Notes: generated by a model not told the origin, from the sequence alone. Shown: positions 1-9,206, counted from the stretch's first letter. The stretch is DNA of 64,000 bases from Phenylobacterium glaciei (GCF_016772415.1 NZ_JAGSGD010000001.1:2009501-2073500), one strand, 5' to 3'. Program-made: numbers and translations.

Positions 1-653
1 TTCATCGACGTGCCGCGGAAGGTGAAGGACTGCTGGCTGAACAGCCGATAGTACTGCGGATAGTCGCGCATCACGGCGCGCGACAGGATGCCGATGTCGC
101 GGGCGGTGGAGACCTGGCGGCTGTCGGGCAGGCCCGAAGCGTTCACGAAGCGGGTGTTGGCCATGCCCAGCTCCTGGGCGCGCAGGGTCATCATGGCCGC
201 GAACCGGGCCTCCGAGCCACCGAGCTTTTCAGCCAGGGCCACGGCGATGTCGTTGGCCGACTTGATGGCGAGCGCCTGCATCGCCTCGTTGACGGTGAGC
301 GATTCGCCGGCCGACAGACCCAGCTTGGTCGGCGCCTGGGCAGCGGCCCGGGGCGAGATCATCACGGTCTCGTCGGGGCGCAGGCGGCCGGAGCTCAGGG
401 CCTCGAAGGTGAGGTAGAGCGTCATGATCTTGGTGATGGAGGCCGGATAGCGGGGGCTGTCGGCGCGCTTGGCGTAGAGCACCTCGCCGGTTCTCGCATC
501 CACCACGATGGCCGCGTACTTCGGCGCCGTGGTCGGCAGCGTCGGCATCGTGAGGTAGGGGATCTGCGCCTGGGCGGAGGTCGCCAGAGGGGAAACCGCG
601 GTCAGGGCGGCGGCGCCAAGGGCGACAAACAGGCGGCGGGCGCGCTCGAACAT
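1..653 (-). CDS. D-alanyl-D-alanine carboxypeptidase (serine-type, S11 family), 3' end cut by window edge
   Basis: Trims the terminal D-Ala from peptidoglycan pentapeptides in the periplasm. About 217 N-terminal residues are visible and the gene runs off the left edge. Residues 1-30 form a Sec signal peptide (MFERARRLF, hydrophobic core, then SAQAQ). The mature part shows the penicillin-binding-protein motifs: SITK (SxxK, catalytic Ser and Lys) near residue 72, and SAN (SxN) within the run IKSANDIA near residue 132. The KTG motif would lie in the missing part. Start chosen at the ATG whose complement is at 651-653, directly before the signal peptide. It is transcribed divergently from the phasin gene. 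PBP5/6-type (DacA/DacC-like) is likely, but the exact paralogue cannot be told without the C-terminus. Confidence 0.9.
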   Translation of the reverse strand, partial: MFERARRLFVALGAAALTAVSPLATSAQAQIPYLTMPTLPTTAPKYAAIVVDARTGEVLYAKRADSPRYPASITKIMTLYLTFEALSSGRLRPDETVMISPRAAAQAPTKLGLSAGESLTVNEAMQALAIKSANDIAVALAEKLGGSEARFAAMMTLRAQELGMANTRFVNASGLPDSRQVSTARDIGILSRAVMRDYPQYYRLFSQQSFTFRGTSM

Positions 654-951
654 TGCGGTTCGTCCGTCGAATCAAAGGGTTGGACGACCCCCCGGTCGCC
701 GTACTGAAACCCTATCATGACACCTCGGAGCTTGCGCGAGAGTAAACACCTCTTGAGCGAGCCCTTTTGTCGCGTTGCGGGTTATGCGGGCGCCCGGAGG
801 AATTCGCTCGGACGGAGATGTTGCACTGCAACAAAGATGCTTGACTGCTGCACTGCAACATGAGAAATAGGCTGCGAGATCAAAGAGCCGCAACGCCCGA
901 CTGGTGCGACGCGGCACAGCCCGTCAACCACGTTCCCCGGAGTCTCCCATC
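654..951. other. Divergent intergenic region between the carboxypeptidase and phasin genes
   Basis: This 298-base gap carries the start-proximal signals of two divergent genes. I see no credible coding region; the short frames here lack family resemblance. The notable content is the pair of TGC-rich palindromes at 819-860, annotated separately. Confidence 0.6.
819..860 (+). promoter_or_regulatory. Twin near-perfect palindromes, candidate PhaR operator of the phasin gene
   Basis: Positions 819-833 read TGTTGCACTGCAACA and 846-860 read TGCTGCACTGCAACA. Each is a TGCA-centred dyad with arms TGTTGCA/TGCAACA. Their centres lie 27 bases apart, so they fall on nearly the same helix face. A TTGACT hexamer (841-846) starts between and inside them, so a bound repressor would cover a possible -35 element. 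PhaR regulators of alphaproteobacterial polyhydroxyalkanoate (PHA) genes bind TGC-rich dyads upstream of phasin genes. Assigning these sites to PhaR is an inference from the motif and the downstream gene. Confidence 0.6.
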
Positions 952-1386
952 ATGGCCGCCGCCGAAACCGTCAAGAACACCGTCGAGCAGTTCACCACCG
1001 CTGGTAACGCCGCCTTTAAGGACGCCATCGAAAAGTCCCTGGCCGGCCTCGCCGACGCCAACGCCCATTCCAAGAAGAACCTGGAAGCCGTCATCGCCTC
1101 GGTGACCGCGGCCACCAAGGGCGCTGAAGCCCTCGGCGCCCAGGCCACCGCCTATTCCAAGAAGGCCGTGGAAGCCAACGTCGCCGCCGCCAAGTCGCTG
1201 TCGGGCGCCAAGTCGATCCAGGAAGTGGTCGAGCTGCAAACCAGCTTCGCCAAGTCCTCCATGGAAGCCTACATGGCCGAGCTCTCCAAGATGGGCGAGA
1301 TCGTCTCCGCCTCGTTGAAGGACTCCATGAAGCCCCTCAACGAGCGCGTCACCGCCGCCGTCGAGAAGCTGCAGGCCGTCCGCTAA
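952..1386 (+). CDS. Phasin family protein (PHA granule-associated)
   Basis: A 144-residue, Ala/Lys/Glu-rich protein with no signal peptide and no hydrophobic segment. It is predicted to be almost entirely amphipathic helix, typical of the Phasin_2 family that coats polyhydroxyalkanoate granules in alphaproteobacteria. Features seen: a start like MAAAETVKNTVEQF, heptad-like spacing of Ala/Leu/Val, and a segment of the VELQTSFAKSSMEAY type, which is the best-conserved block of this family. The ATG at 952 is chosen over the upstream GTG at 904 because family members begin here and the upstream extension is Pro/Arg-rich. It is monocistronic, with a strong terminator behind it and PhaR-like palindromes in front, so expression probably follows PHA status. 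Confidence 0.85.
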   Translation: MAAAETVKNTVEQFTTAGNAAFKDAIEKSLAGLADANAHSKKNLEAVIASVTAATKGAEALGAQATAYSKKAVEANVAAAKSLSGAKSIQEVVELQTSFAKSSMEAYMAELSKMGEIVSASLKDSMKPLNERVTAAVEKLQAVR

Positions 1387-1439
1387 GCCTTTCTGAAAGT
1401 CCCTCCAGCCGCGCCGGCGTATTTGGCGCGGACCCTGTT

Positions 1440-1471
1440 AAGGCCCGGACCGGAAACGGTGCGGGCCTTTT
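1440..1471 (+). terminator. Rho-independent terminator of the phasin gene
   Basis: Inverted repeat AAGGCCCG (1440-1447) and CGGGCCTT (1462-1469), followed by a short T stretch. It lies 54 bases after the phasin stop codon. Confidence 0.75.
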
Positions 1472-1528
1472 CACTTTTCAACCCGTGGCCGGTTCCCCCA
1501 ATCTCTGAGCCGCGCTAGACCTTTGGTC

Positions 1529-1990
1529 ATGTCACAGGTCGAAGAACGCTTGGCCGCGCAGGGGATCACCCTCCCGCAGCCCGTCGCCCCGGTCGCCAAC
1601 TATGTCCCGTTCGTGCGGGTCGGCGGCCTTGTCCACATCTCTGGCCAGGTGTCCCTGGACGCCTCCGGCGGCATCCGCGGCATCGTCGGCGAGGATGTCG
1701 ATATGGAGGCCGCCAAGGGCGCCGCGCGCCTGTGCGGAATCAACCTGATCGCCCAGATGCGGGCGGCCTGCGACGGCGACCTCGACCGGCTCGTCCGGGT
1801 GGTCAAGCTGGGCGGCTTTGTTCAGGCCGGTCCGGGTTTCTTCGAGATTCCCCAGGTGGTGAACGGAGCCTCCGACGTCATGGTTCTGGCCTTCGGCGAC
1901 GCCGGAAAGCACGCACGGTCGGCGGTGGGCGTCTATCGCCTGCCGATGAACTTCGCCGTCGAGGTCGACGCCGTGGTGGAAATCCGGTGA
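1529..1990 (+). CDS. RidA family (YjgF/YER057c/UK114) protein
   Basis: 153-residue cytosolic protein of the RidA superfamily, whose best-known members deaminate reactive enamine/imine intermediates. It fits the longer subfamily (about 150 residues rather than 130), with segments such as VHISGQVSLD near the N-terminus and ending in FAVEVDAVVEIR. The canonical RidA arginine that binds the carboxylate could not be assigned with certainty, so deaminase activity is inferred. Start: the ATG at 1529 is preferred over a TTG two codons upstream. Its stop codon overlaps the GTG start of the next gene in the sequence GTGA, so translation is coupled to the phosphodiesterase. Confidence 0.8.
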   Translation: MSQVEERLAAQGITLPQPVAPVANYVPFVRVGGLVHISGQVSLDASGGIRGIVGEDVDMEAAKGAARLCGINLIAQMRAACDGDLDRLVRVVKLGGFVQAGPGFFEIPQVVNGASDVMVLAFGDAGKHARSAVGVYRLPMNFAVEVDAVVEIR

Positions 1991-2745
1991 AGGACCCCAA
2001 GGACCAGTTCGGCGAGGCGTGGGACTTCCTGTTCCACCCGCCCGTCGCCCACCGCGGCCTGTGGTCGCCGGACGGCGCGCCGGAGAACTCGCTGGGCGCC
2101 TTCCAGGCCGCCTGTCAGGCCGGCTACGGCATCGAACTGGATGTGCATCTCTCGGCCGACGGTGAGGCCATGGTCTTCCACGACCACGGCCTGAAGCGGA
2201 TGACCGGGACCGAAGGCAAGCTGAAGGACCGCACGGCGGCCGAGCTTGGCGAACTGCGGCTCAAGGGCACCGACGAACGCATTCCGACGCTCATGGAAAC
2301 CCTCGCGTTGATCGGCCATAGGGCCATGGTCCATATCGAGCTGAAGACCGACTTCGGGGCGGTCGGGCCGCTGGAGCAGCGGGTGCACGAGATTCTCATC
2401 GACCATGCCGGCCCGACCTGCGTGATCGGGTTCAACCCCTATTCCCATGCCTGGTTCGCCGACCGCTTCCCGGGCGTGCTGCGCGGGCTCGACAGCTATA
2501 GCTGGGAGGAGGACACGCCCCACCTCTCGGCCGAACAGCGCAAGGGCTTCGCAAAGCTGGAGCAGGTCTCCATCGCCCGGCCGCACTTCCTGGCCATGAG
2601 CCTGGACATGGTGGCCAGTGAGGCGGCGGTCAAGCACCGCGCCGAGGGCATGCCCGTTGTCGCCTGGACGGTGCGCAAGCCCGAGCAGTGGGACGCCCTG
2701 AAGGACCATTGCGACAACCTGATCTTCGAGGGCTGGGCCGCGTGA
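1987..2745 (+). CDS. Glycerophosphodiester phosphodiesterase (GDPD family)
   Basis: 252-residue enzyme that hydrolyses glycerophosphodiesters to glycerol-3-phosphate and an alcohol. The GDPD signature is complete: HRG near residue 22, PENS near residue 33, the metal-binding ELDVH segment, and FHDHGLKRMTG with the second catalytic histidine. Later strands carry HIELK and the C-terminal VVAWTVRK. No signal peptide is seen, so it is cytoplasmic. The GTG start at 1987 overlaps the RidA stop (GTGA). The longer open frame from 1732 is excluded because its first 85 codons are the RidA gene read in another frame. It is the second gene of a three-gene overlapping run. Confidence 0.9.
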   Translation: MKDPKDQFGEAWDFLFHPPVAHRGLWSPDGAPENSLGAFQAACQAGYGIELDVHLSADGEAMVFHDHGLKRMTGTEGKLKDRTAAELGELRLKGTDERIPTLMETLALIGHRAMVHIELKTDFGAVGPLEQRVHEILIDHAGPTCVIGFNPYSHAWFADRFPGVLRGLDSYSWEEDTPHLSAEQRKGFAKLEQVSIARPHFLAMSLDMVASEAAVKHRAEGMPVVAWTVRKPEQWDALKDHCDNLIFEGWAA

Positions 2746-3905
2746 GCCTGAAGGCGGCGGTCAAGGTCAGCCGCCGGATCGCCGAGATCGGCCGCGAGGG
2801 CTGGGACGCCTGCGCCGGCAATCCAGACTATGCCGCCAACCCCTTCGTCTCCTTTGACTTCCTGGACATCGTCGAACAGTCCGGCTGCGCCATCGAGCGT
2901 ATGGGCTGGGGCCCGCAGCACCTCTCCGTCGAGGACGAGGATGGGCAGGTGGCGGCCGTCATGCCGCTCTATCTGAAGTCCCACAGTCAGGGCGAATACA
3001 TCTTCGACCACAGCTGGGCCGAGGCCTATGAGCGGGCGGGCGGACGCTACTATCCCAAGCTGATCTCGGCGGCGCCCTTCACCCCGGCCACGGGCCCACG
3101 CCTGTTGGTGCGGCCCGGCGTTGACGTCGAGGCCGCGCGCAAGACTCTGCTCAGCGGGGCGGTCAGCCTCTGCGAGCGCTACGACTCCTCGGGCGTGCAC
3201 ATCAACTTTCCCACCGACGAGGAGTGGACCTGGCTGGGCGGGCAGGGGCTCTCCATGCGCGAGGGCCAGCAATACCACTGGGAAAACGCCGGCTACGCCG
3301 ATTTCGACGCCTTCCTGGGGGCGCTGTCCTCAGGGCGCCGCAAGACGATCCGCCGTGAACGCCGCGACGCCCAGGCCGCCGTCGAGATCCTGGCCCTGAC
3401 CGGCCCGGACATCACAGAGGAACACTGGGACGCCTTCTATGGCTTCTACATGGACACCGGTTCGCGCAAGTGGGGCCGGCCCTATCTGAACAGGCTGTTC
3501 TTCTCGCTGCTTGGCGAGCGGATGGCCGACCGGGTGCTGCTGGTGATGGCGCGGCGCAATGGCCAGTGGGTGGCCGGCGCCCTGAACCTGATCGGCGGCG
3601 ACTGCCTCTACGGCCGCAACTGGGGCTGCGTCGAGGACATCCCCTTCCTGCATTTCGAGCTCTGCTACTATCAGGCCATCGAATGGGCCATCGGCCGCGG
3701 CCTGGCCCGCGTCGAGGCCGGCGCCCAAGGCCAGCACAAGATCGCCCGCGGCTATCTGCCCAGCCCCGTCCGCTCGGCCCACTTCATCGCCGACCCCATG
3801 CTGCGCGGTCCGGTGGAGGACTTCGTCGCCCGCGAGCGCGAGGCGGTGGAGGGCGAGATGGAATGGCTGGCGGAAGAGTTCTCGCCCTTCCGCCAGGAGA
3901 GCTAG
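2742..3905 (+). CDS. GNAT/FemAB-like 'peptidogalycan biosynthesis' protein (COG3146/DUF482)
   Basis: 387 residues. The N-terminal part (AGNPDYAANPFVSFDFL) and central part (SSGRRKTIRRERRD near residue 210) match the DUF482/COG3146 family, which has a tandem GNAT fold resembling FemAB aminoacyltransferases. Database names call it peptidogalycan biosynthesis or recognition, but no reaction is proven for the family. No signal peptide. Starts with GTG in a GTGA overlap with the phosphodiesterase, so it is translationally coupled. It ends in a four-base CTAG overlap with the convergent DUF4287 gene. Function unknown beyond the acyltransferase-like fold. Confidence 0.8.
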   Translation: MSLKAAVKVSRRIAEIGREGWDACAGNPDYAANPFVSFDFLDIVEQSGCAIERMGWGPQHLSVEDEDGQVAAVMPLYLKSHSQGEYIFDHSWAEAYERAGGRYYPKLISAAPFTPATGPRLLVRPGVDVEAARKTLLSGAVSLCERYDSSGVHINFPTDEEWTWLGGQGLSMREGQQYHWENAGYADFDAFLGALSSGRRKTIRRERRDAQAAVEILALTGPDITEEHWDAFYGFYMDTGSRKWGRPYLNRLFFSLLGERMADRVLLVMARRNGQWVAGALNLIGGDCLYGRNWGCVEDIPFLHFELCYYQAIEWAIGRGLARVEAGAQGQHKIARGYLPSPVRSAHFIADPMLRGPVEDFVAREREAVEGEMEWLAEEFSPFRQES

Positions 3906-4492
3906 GAGGCCTCCCAGGCCTGCCGGATCAGCGCTGCCAGCTTCGCATCGACATCCGCCGGCGACGCCAGGGTCAGCTTGGACTTCAACCGCTCGGACCA
4001 GCCTTCCGCCTTGGGTTCGGCCAGGCGCGGATCGGCGTCCGGCGGCACGGCCAGACCCAGCACCACCTGGCCGCCCTTCATCGGCTTGGCCGAGGCGAAC
4101 TGGAAGTTTCGGGAGAAGCCGGTGAAGGCCTTGCGCTGGCCGGTGACGACGTCGGGCAGGGCGGTCGCCGCACGCTCCACGGCCTCGAAGATCGCGACAG
4201 CAGCCGGATCCTTCCAGAGCGCCTCGCGCAGCTTGACCGGTTCGTCCCAGCCCGAGCCGGTGGGGAACGCGGCCGACATCACGATGTTGGCGCGGTTCAT
4301 CCCCAGGCCGTGATGTTCCTTCATCCAGGCGATGCGGGTCATGGTCTTGGTCTCGGGGCAGGTCTTGGCGATGGCGATCCACGCGTCCATCGTCTTGCCG
4401 GTGTCCCGCTCCAGGCTGGCCCGGGCCGTGGCGAACCACTTTTCCTGCCGGGGACTGAGACCCTTCGTATTGGGGGTGTCGGCGGTTCCCAT
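3902..4492 (-). CDS. DUF4287/DUF5655 domain protein
   Basis: 196-residue soluble protein. The N-terminal third (LSPRQEKWFATARASLERDTGKTMDAW-type region) is a DUF4287 helical domain, and the rest fits DUF5655. Such proteins are widespread in alphaproteobacteria, with no established biochemical role. No catalytic motif or membrane segment is visible. The gene converges on the DUF482 gene and shares the CTAG at 3902-3905, so both stop codons are read from the same palindrome. It is divergent from the HIT gene across 53 bases. Confidence 0.75.
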   Translation of the reverse strand: MGTADTPNTKGLSPRQEKWFATARASLERDTGKTMDAWIAIAKTCPETKTMTRIAWMKEHHGLGMNRANIVMSAAFPTGSGWDEPVKLREALWKDPAAVAIFEAVERAATALPDVVTGQRKAFTGFSRNFQFASAKPMKGGQVVLGLAVPPDADPRLAEPKAEGWSERLKSKLTLASPADVDAKLAALIRQAWEAS

Positions 4493-4545
4493 GCGGGCCT
4501 CCCTCTGTGCTAGGACCCTTCACAAGACTTCATGAGGAGCGCGCG

Positions 4546-4983
4546 ATGAGCTTGGACGGGACCTACGACGACGGCAACATCTTCGCCAAGATCCTGCGCG
4601 GCGAGATGCCCAGCGCCCGGGTGTTCGAAGACAGCCACGTCTATGCCTTCATGGACGTCTTCCCGCAGTCGCGCGGCCACACCCTGGTGATCCCCAAGCA
4701 CTCGGCCGCCCGCAACCTGCTGGAGGAGGATCCGGCGATCCTGGCGCCGCTGTTCCTGGGGGTGCAGCGGGTGACGCGGGCGGTGCGCGCGGCGCTTAAG
4801 CCTGACGGAATCATGGTCAGCCAGTTCAACGGCGCTCCGGCCGGCCAGACCGTCTTCCACCTGCACGTCCACATCATCCCGCGCTGGGAGGGGCAGGCGC
4901 TTGGCCGCCACGGGGAGGGCGGCATGGCCGATCCCACCGAGCTGAAGGCCTTGGCCGACCAGATCGCCGCCGAGATATCCTAG
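4546..4983 (+). CDS. HIT family hydrolase
   Basis: 145-residue member of the histidine-triad superfamily, which hydrolyses phosphoramidate or nucleotide-linked substrates (Hint/Fhit-like). The triad HLHVHIIPR (HxHxHxx) is present near residue 104, and the N-terminal NIFAKILRGEMPS block is typical of bacterial Hint proteins. ATG at 4546 follows GAGGAGC at 4534-4540, a good ribosome-binding site, so the upstream in-frame codons are ignored. It ends in a shared bidirectional terminator with clpA. Confidence 0.92.
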   Translation: MSLDGTYDDGNIFAKILRGEMPSARVFEDSHVYAFMDVFPQSRGHTLVIPKHSAARNLLEEDPAILAPLFLGVQRVTRAVRAALKPDGIMVSQFNGAPAGQTVFHLHVHIIPRWEGQALGRHGEGGMADPTELKALADQIAAEIS

Positions 4984-4990
4984 CGAACGA

Positions 4991-5018
4991 AAAACCCCGG
5001 CCTTTCGACCGGGGTTTT
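4991..5018. terminator. Bidirectional terminator between the HIT gene and clpA
   Basis: Ten-base stem AAAACCCCGG (4991-5000) and CCGGGGTTTT (5009-5018) with an 8-base loop. The A/T tails on both sides let it act on both convergent transcripts. Confidence 0.9.
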
Positions 5019-5041
5019 CCATTTCAGCTTGTCGAGAGGGC

Positions 5042-7375
5042 CTAGTCGGCCAGCTCCGGGGCGGCGGCCGCCGCGTCCTCGGCAGGGTTCTCGATGATCG
5101 GCGCGCCGGGCTCGTGGCCCTCGCCCTCGATCTCGAAGGCCAGCTTGGAGTCCTTCAGCACCACCTTGACGTGGCCACCCTTCACCAGCTTGCCGAACAG
5201 GATCTCGTCGGCGAGCGGCTTCTTGATGTGCTCCTGGATGACCCGGGCCAGAGGCCGGGCGCCGTAGAGCTCGTCGAACCCGTTCTTGGCCAGCCAGTCG
5301 GCGGCTTCGTCGGAGGTTTCGATGGTGACATGACGGTCGGCCAGTTGGACTTCCAGCTGGATGACGAACTTCTGGACGACCTGGCGGATGACGTCCTGGG
5401 TCAGCGGCTTGAACGGCACCACGGCGTCGAGGCGGTTGCGGAATTCCGGGGTGAACAGGCGCTTGAGAGCCTCATCGACCTCGTCGTCCTGCTTCCCGCG
5501 GCCAAAGCCGATGGAATTGCGCTGGGCGTCCGACGCGCCGGCGTTGGTGGTCATGATCAGGACCACGTTGCGGAAATCGACCTTCTTGCCGTTGGAGTCG
5601 GTGAGAACCCCGTGGTCCATGACCTGCAGCAGGATGTTGAAGACGTCCGGGTGGGCCTTTTCGATTTCGTCCAGCAGCACCACGCAGTGCGGGTGCTGGT
5701 CGACGGCGTCGGTCAGCAGGCCGCCCTGGTCAAACCCGACATAGCCGGGAGGGGCGCCGATCAGGCGGCTGACCGTGTGGCGCTCCATGTATTCGCTCAT
5801 GTCGAACCGCAGCAGCTCGATGCCCATGGTGCCGGCCAGTTGCCGCGCGGTCTCGGTCTTGCCGGTGCCGGTGGGGCCCGAGAACAGGTAGCAGCCGATC
5901 GGCTTGTTGGGATCGCGCAGGCCGGCGCGGGCCATCTTCATGGCCGCCGACAGTTGCTCGATGGCGTCGTCCTGGCCGTAGACAGCGCGCTTCAGGTCCT
6001 CGTGCAGCTGCTTCAGCGCCTCGGTGTCGGTCTTGGAGACCGATTTCGGCGGGATGCGGGCGATCTTGGCCACGACGGCCTCGACCTCCTTCAGGCCGAT
6101 GATCTTCTTGCGACGACCTTCGGGCAGCAGCATCTGGCTGGCCCCGGCTTCATCGATGATGTCGATGGCCTTGTCGGGCAGCTTGCGGTCGGTGATGTAG
6201 CGGGCCGACAGTTCCACCGCCGCCTTGATGGCGTCGTTGGTGTAGCGGAGCTTGTGGAAGTCCTCGTAGTAGGTCTTCAGGCCCTTGAGGATCTTGATGG
6301 TGTCCTCGATGGTCGGCTCGTTCACGTCGATCTTCTGGAAGCGGCGGACCAGGGCCCGATCCTTCTCGAAGTGCTGACGGAATTCCTTGTAGGTCGTCGA
6401 GCCCATGCAGCGCAGGGAGCCCGAGGCCAGAGCCGGCTTCAGCAGGTTGGAGGCGTCCATGGCCCCGCCGCTGGTGGCGCCGGCGCCGATCACCGTGTGG
6501 ATCTCGTCGATGAACAGGATCGCGTCGGCGTGGTTTTCCAGTTCCTTGACCACCTGCTTCACGCGCTCTTCGAAGTCGCCGCGATAGCGGGTGCCCGCCA
6601 GCAGGCTGCCCATGTCGAGGGAGAAGATGGTGGCGTTGGCCAGAACCTCGGGGACCTGATGGTTGACGATCTTGCGCGCCAGGCCCTCGGCGATGGCGGT
6701 CTTGCCCACGCCGGGGTCGCCCACCAGCAGGGGGTTGTTCTTGGTGCGGCGGCACAGGATCTGGATGCAGCGCTCGACTTCGGACGAGCGTCCGATGAGC
6801 GGGTCGACCTTACCCTGCTTGGCCTTCTCGTTGAGGTTGACGCAGTAGGCCTCCAGAGCCTCCCCACCGGTCTTCACCGCGGGCTTGTCCTCGTCTTCCG
6901 AACCCTTGACGGGCTTGGCAGCGCCCTCGACGCCGGCCTTCTTGGCGATGCCGTGGGCGATGTAGTTCACCGCGTCGTACCGCGTCATGTCCTGCTCTTG
7001 CAGGAAGTAGGCGGCGTGGCTCTCGCGCTCGGAGAAGATGGCGACCAGCACATTGGCGCCGGTGACCTCTTCGCGGCCGGAGGACTGCACGTGGATGACC
7101 GCGCGCTGGATCACGCGCTGGAAGCTCGGCGTGGGCTTGGCGTCTTCGCCATCGTCCACGACCAGCGAGCGCAGCTCGTTGTCCACGTAATTGGTAAGCG
7201 TCGTCTTCAGCGACGGAAGTTCGACGTCGCAGGCTTTCATCACGCCGGCGGCGTCCTCATCGTCGATGAGGGACAGGAGCAAATGCTCCAGGGTCGCGTA
7301 CTCGTGCTTTCGCTGATTGGCGAAAGCCACCGCGCGGTGGAGCGATTCTTCTAAGTGGCGTGAGAATGACGGCAA
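5042..7375 (-). CDS. clpA: ATP-dependent Clp protease ATP-binding subunit ClpA
   Basis: AAA+ unfoldase that feeds substrates, including N-degron proteins delivered by ClpS, to ClpP. About 777 residues, the normal ClpA length. Order: N domain (residues 1-145, [10 protein letters not shown] and [11 protein letters not shown]), AAA module 1 with Walker A GDPGVGKT at about 219, AAA module 2 with Walker A GPTGTGKT at about 500, and DEIEKAHP, then an acidic/alanine-rich tail. The frame is open from ATG 7405. I prefer the TTG at 7373-7375: it begins PSFSRHLEE as in other alphaproteobacterial ClpA and has GAGG six bases upstream. An ATG at 7405 or the TTG at 7387 would overlap the clpS end. It is co-transcribed with clpS. 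Confidence 0.95.
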   Translation of the reverse strand: MPSFSRHLEESLHRAVAFANQRKHEYATLEHLLLSLIDDEDAAGVMKACDVELPSLKTTLTNYVDNELRSLVVDDGEDAKPTPSFQRVIQRAVIHVQSSGREEVTGANVLVAIFSERESHAAYFLQEQDMTRYDAVNYIAHGIAKKAGVEGAAKPVKGSEDEDKPAVKTGGEALEAYCVNLNEKAKQGKVDPLIGRSSEVERCIQILCRRTKNNPLLVGDPGVGKTAIAEGLARKIVNHQVPEVLANATIFSLDMGSLLAGTRYRGDFEERVKQVVKELENHADAILFIDEIHTVIGAGATSGGAMDASNLLKPALASGSLRCMGSTTYKEFRQHFEKDRALVRRFQKIDVNEPTIEDTIKILKGLKTYYEDFHKLRYTNDAIKAAVELSARYITDRKLPDKAIDIIDEAGASQMLLPEGRRKKIIGLKEVEAVVAKIARIPPKSVSKTDTEALKQLHEDLKRAVYGQDDAIEQLSAAMKMARAGLRDPNKPIGCYLFSGPTGTGKTETARQLAGTMGIELLRFDMSEYMERHTVSRLIGAPPGYVGFDQGGLLTDAVDQHPHCVVLLDEIEKAHPDVFNILLQVMDHGVLTDSNGKKVDFRNVVLIMTTNAGASDAQRNSIGFGRGKQDDEVDEALKRLFTPEFRNRLDAVVPFKPLTQDVIRQVVQKFVIQLEVQLADRHVTIETSDEAADWLAKNGFDELYGARPLARVIQEHIKKPLADEILFGKLVKGGHVKVVLKDSKLAFEIEGEGHEPGAPIIENPAEDAAAAAPELAD

Positions 7376-7383
7376 TCTGGGCC

Positions 7384-7713
7384 TCAATCCTTTTCCATGG
7401 TGCATTGCAACGGATGCTGATGCCGGCGCGCGGTATCAACGACCTGGGCCACCTTTGTTTCCGCCACTTCGTATGTGAACACGCCGCATACGCCCACACC
7501 GTGTTGGTGGACATGCAGCATGATCGTCGTCGCCTCTTCGCGCGACTTATGGAAGTACTGCTCAAGCACATAAACGACGAACTCCATGGGAGTGTAGTCG
7601 TCGTTGAGGAGCAGCACCCGGTAAAGAGACGGCTTCTGCGTCTTCGGCTTGGTCTGTGTGATGACCGCCGATTTTACGCCCGTCTCTTGATCACCTTGCT
7701 TTCGCTCGGCCAT
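7384..7713 (-). CDS. clpS: ATP-dependent Clp protease adaptor ClpS
   Basis: 109-residue adaptor that binds N-end-rule substrates and docks on the ClpA N domain. The core has [17 protein letters not shown], the [18 protein letters not shown] helix and [15 protein letters not shown], all hallmark ClpS segments; the DDYTPM acidic pair and the HxxH region form the N-degron pocket. The N-terminal 30 residues are polar and disordered, as usual. The ATG at 7713 has GAGGAG upstream. An upstream in-frame start at 7737 lacks this site. The stop codon lies nine bases before the preferred clpA start, forming a clpS-clpA operon. Confidence 0.95.
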   Translation of the reverse strand: MAERKQGDQETGVKSAVITQTKPKTQKPSLYRVLLLNDDYTPMEFVVYVLEQYFHKSREEATTIMLHVHQHGVGVCGVFTYEVAETKVAQVVDTARRHQHPLQCTMEKD

Positions 7714-7879
7714 CGAACAGGTCTCCTCGGCGGTCACGGGACCGCCCTACAGATGGATTAGATATGGAAAAGACCGCCGTATGGAAGGGTCGAAATGGTC
7801 GCGCGATGCGAGTTCGTCCGAAAGGCCACAGTTTTTACCATGCTAACAGGGTGCCAGATGGGCGTCGGCCCTCAGGTTT

Positions 7880-9157
7880 TCAATCCTGAGCCGAGGATTT
7901 CCCGCGTAGGGCGCGTGCCGAGGTGAGGGCCAAGGCGCCGAATCGCGCCCGGATCGCGTCGGCGGTCTTCTCGCCGGCCAGGGTTCGGCGCTCGTCGCCG
8001 CCAAAGAAGTCATCCTCCACATCCTGCGGCTCGATCAGGTCGGTGATGCCGACGCCGATCAGGCGCCACGACCGGTTGGCGCCGCCCGACTTTAGTTCGG
8101 CGGCGAGAAGTTCCTTGCTGATCGCCAGGATGGACCGCGTGGTCTGGGTGGGGACGGGCAGGGTCTTGCGCCGGGTGATGATCTTGAAGTCGGCGCCCCG
8201 CAGTTTCAGCGTCACCACCCGGCCGGCCACATTGCCGGCCCGCGCCTGACGCCCGACCTTTTCCGCCAGCCAGGGCAATTGCTCCTCCAGGTCGCTTTGC
8301 TTGCGCAGGTCCTCGTTGAAGGTGGTCTCGGCGCTGATGGACTTGCGGACCTGGTCGGGGTTCACGACCCGGGTGTCGCGGCCATGGGCCAGGGCATGCA
8401 GGCGCAGGCCGTTGGGTCCGAAGCGCGCGGCCAGGTCCTTGATGTCGGCCCGGGCGATGTCGCCCACGGTGATGAAGTTGGAGCTTTCCAGGCTGGAGAC
8501 CATGGCCGGCCCAACGCCCGGCAGGATGCCCACCGGCTTCTTGGCCAGGAAGTCGGCCGCCTCGGCCCCGATCACCGAGAATCCGCGCGGCTTGTCCAGG
8601 TCCGAGGCGATCTTGGCCAGAAACTTGTTGGCCGCCAGGCCAATGGAGACCGTGATCCCCACCTCTTCCTCTATGAGGGTCTGCAGGCGGGCCAGGGTTT
8701 CGGCCGGTGTGGCGCCATGCAGGCGCTCGGTCCCCGACAGGTCCATCCAGGCCTCGTCCAGGGACAGAGGCTGAACCAGGGGCGTCAGGTCGGCCATCAT
8801 GGCCATGATCCGCCGGCTCTCGGTGCGGTACTTGGCGAAGTCCGGCTTGATGATCACCGCCTGGGGGCAGGCCTTGATGGCCTTGAACATCGGCATGGCC
8901 GAGCGCACCCCGTTGATGCGGGCGATGTAGCAACAGGTGGTCACCACCCCGCGCCGCCCGCCGCCGACGATCACCGGCAGGTCGCGCAGTTCCGGCCGGT
9001 CGCGCTTCTCCACCGAGGCGTAGAAGGCGTCGCAGTCCATGTGGGCGATGGAGAGGCTGTCGAGCTCGGCATGCGCCACGATCCGGGGCGAGCCACAGGT
9101 CGGGCAGCGGCGCTCGAAGTCGCCGCGGTGGAAGCAGTCGCGGCAAAGCGCGCTCAC
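7880..9157 (-). CDS. dinB: DNA polymerase IV (Y-family translesion polymerase) with N-terminal zinc-ribbon-like extension
   Basis: 425 residues. Error-prone Y-family polymerase that bypasses DNA damage. Palm-domain catalytic residues are visible in HMDCDAFYASVE and LSLDEAWMD; the helix-hairpin-helix region VGILPGVGPAM and the C-terminal little-finger domain follow. The first 40 residues carry two CxxC pairs (CRDC and CPTC), which look like a small zinc ribbon; E. coli DinB lacks this. The GTG start at 9157 sits in a GTGA with the end of a short upstream frame. A C-terminal beta-clamp motif could not be assigned. No LexA-type operator was recognised. Confidence 0.92.
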   Translation of the reverse strand: MSALCRDCFHRGDFERRCPTCGSPRIVAHAELDSLSIAHMDCDAFYASVEKRDRPELRDLPVIVGGGRRGVVTTCCYIARINGVRSAMPMFKAIKACPQAVIIKPDFAKYRTESRRIMAMMADLTPLVQPLSLDEAWMDLSGTERLHGATPAETLARLQTLIEEEVGITVSIGLAANKFLAKIASDLDKPRGFSVIGAEAADFLAKKPVGILPGVGPAMVSSLESSNFITVGDIARADIKDLAARFGPNGLRLHALAHGRDTRVVNPDQVRKSISAETTFNEDLRKQSDLEEQLPWLAEKVGRQARAGNVAGRVVTLKLRGADFKIITRRKTLPVPTQTTRSILAISKELLAAELKSGGANRSWRLIGVGITDLIEPQDVEDDFFGGDERRTLAGEKTADAIRARFGALALTSARALRGKSSAQD

Positions 9158-9206
9158 AGACCGATGTCCATGCGGATCATGGGCGCAGCATACCTGATTT
9201 GTTCCG

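Noticed and set aside
5114-7354. 746-codon open frame on the plus strand
   Set aside because: It is the antisense of clpA in high-GC DNA; no family resemblance and no ribosome-binding site.
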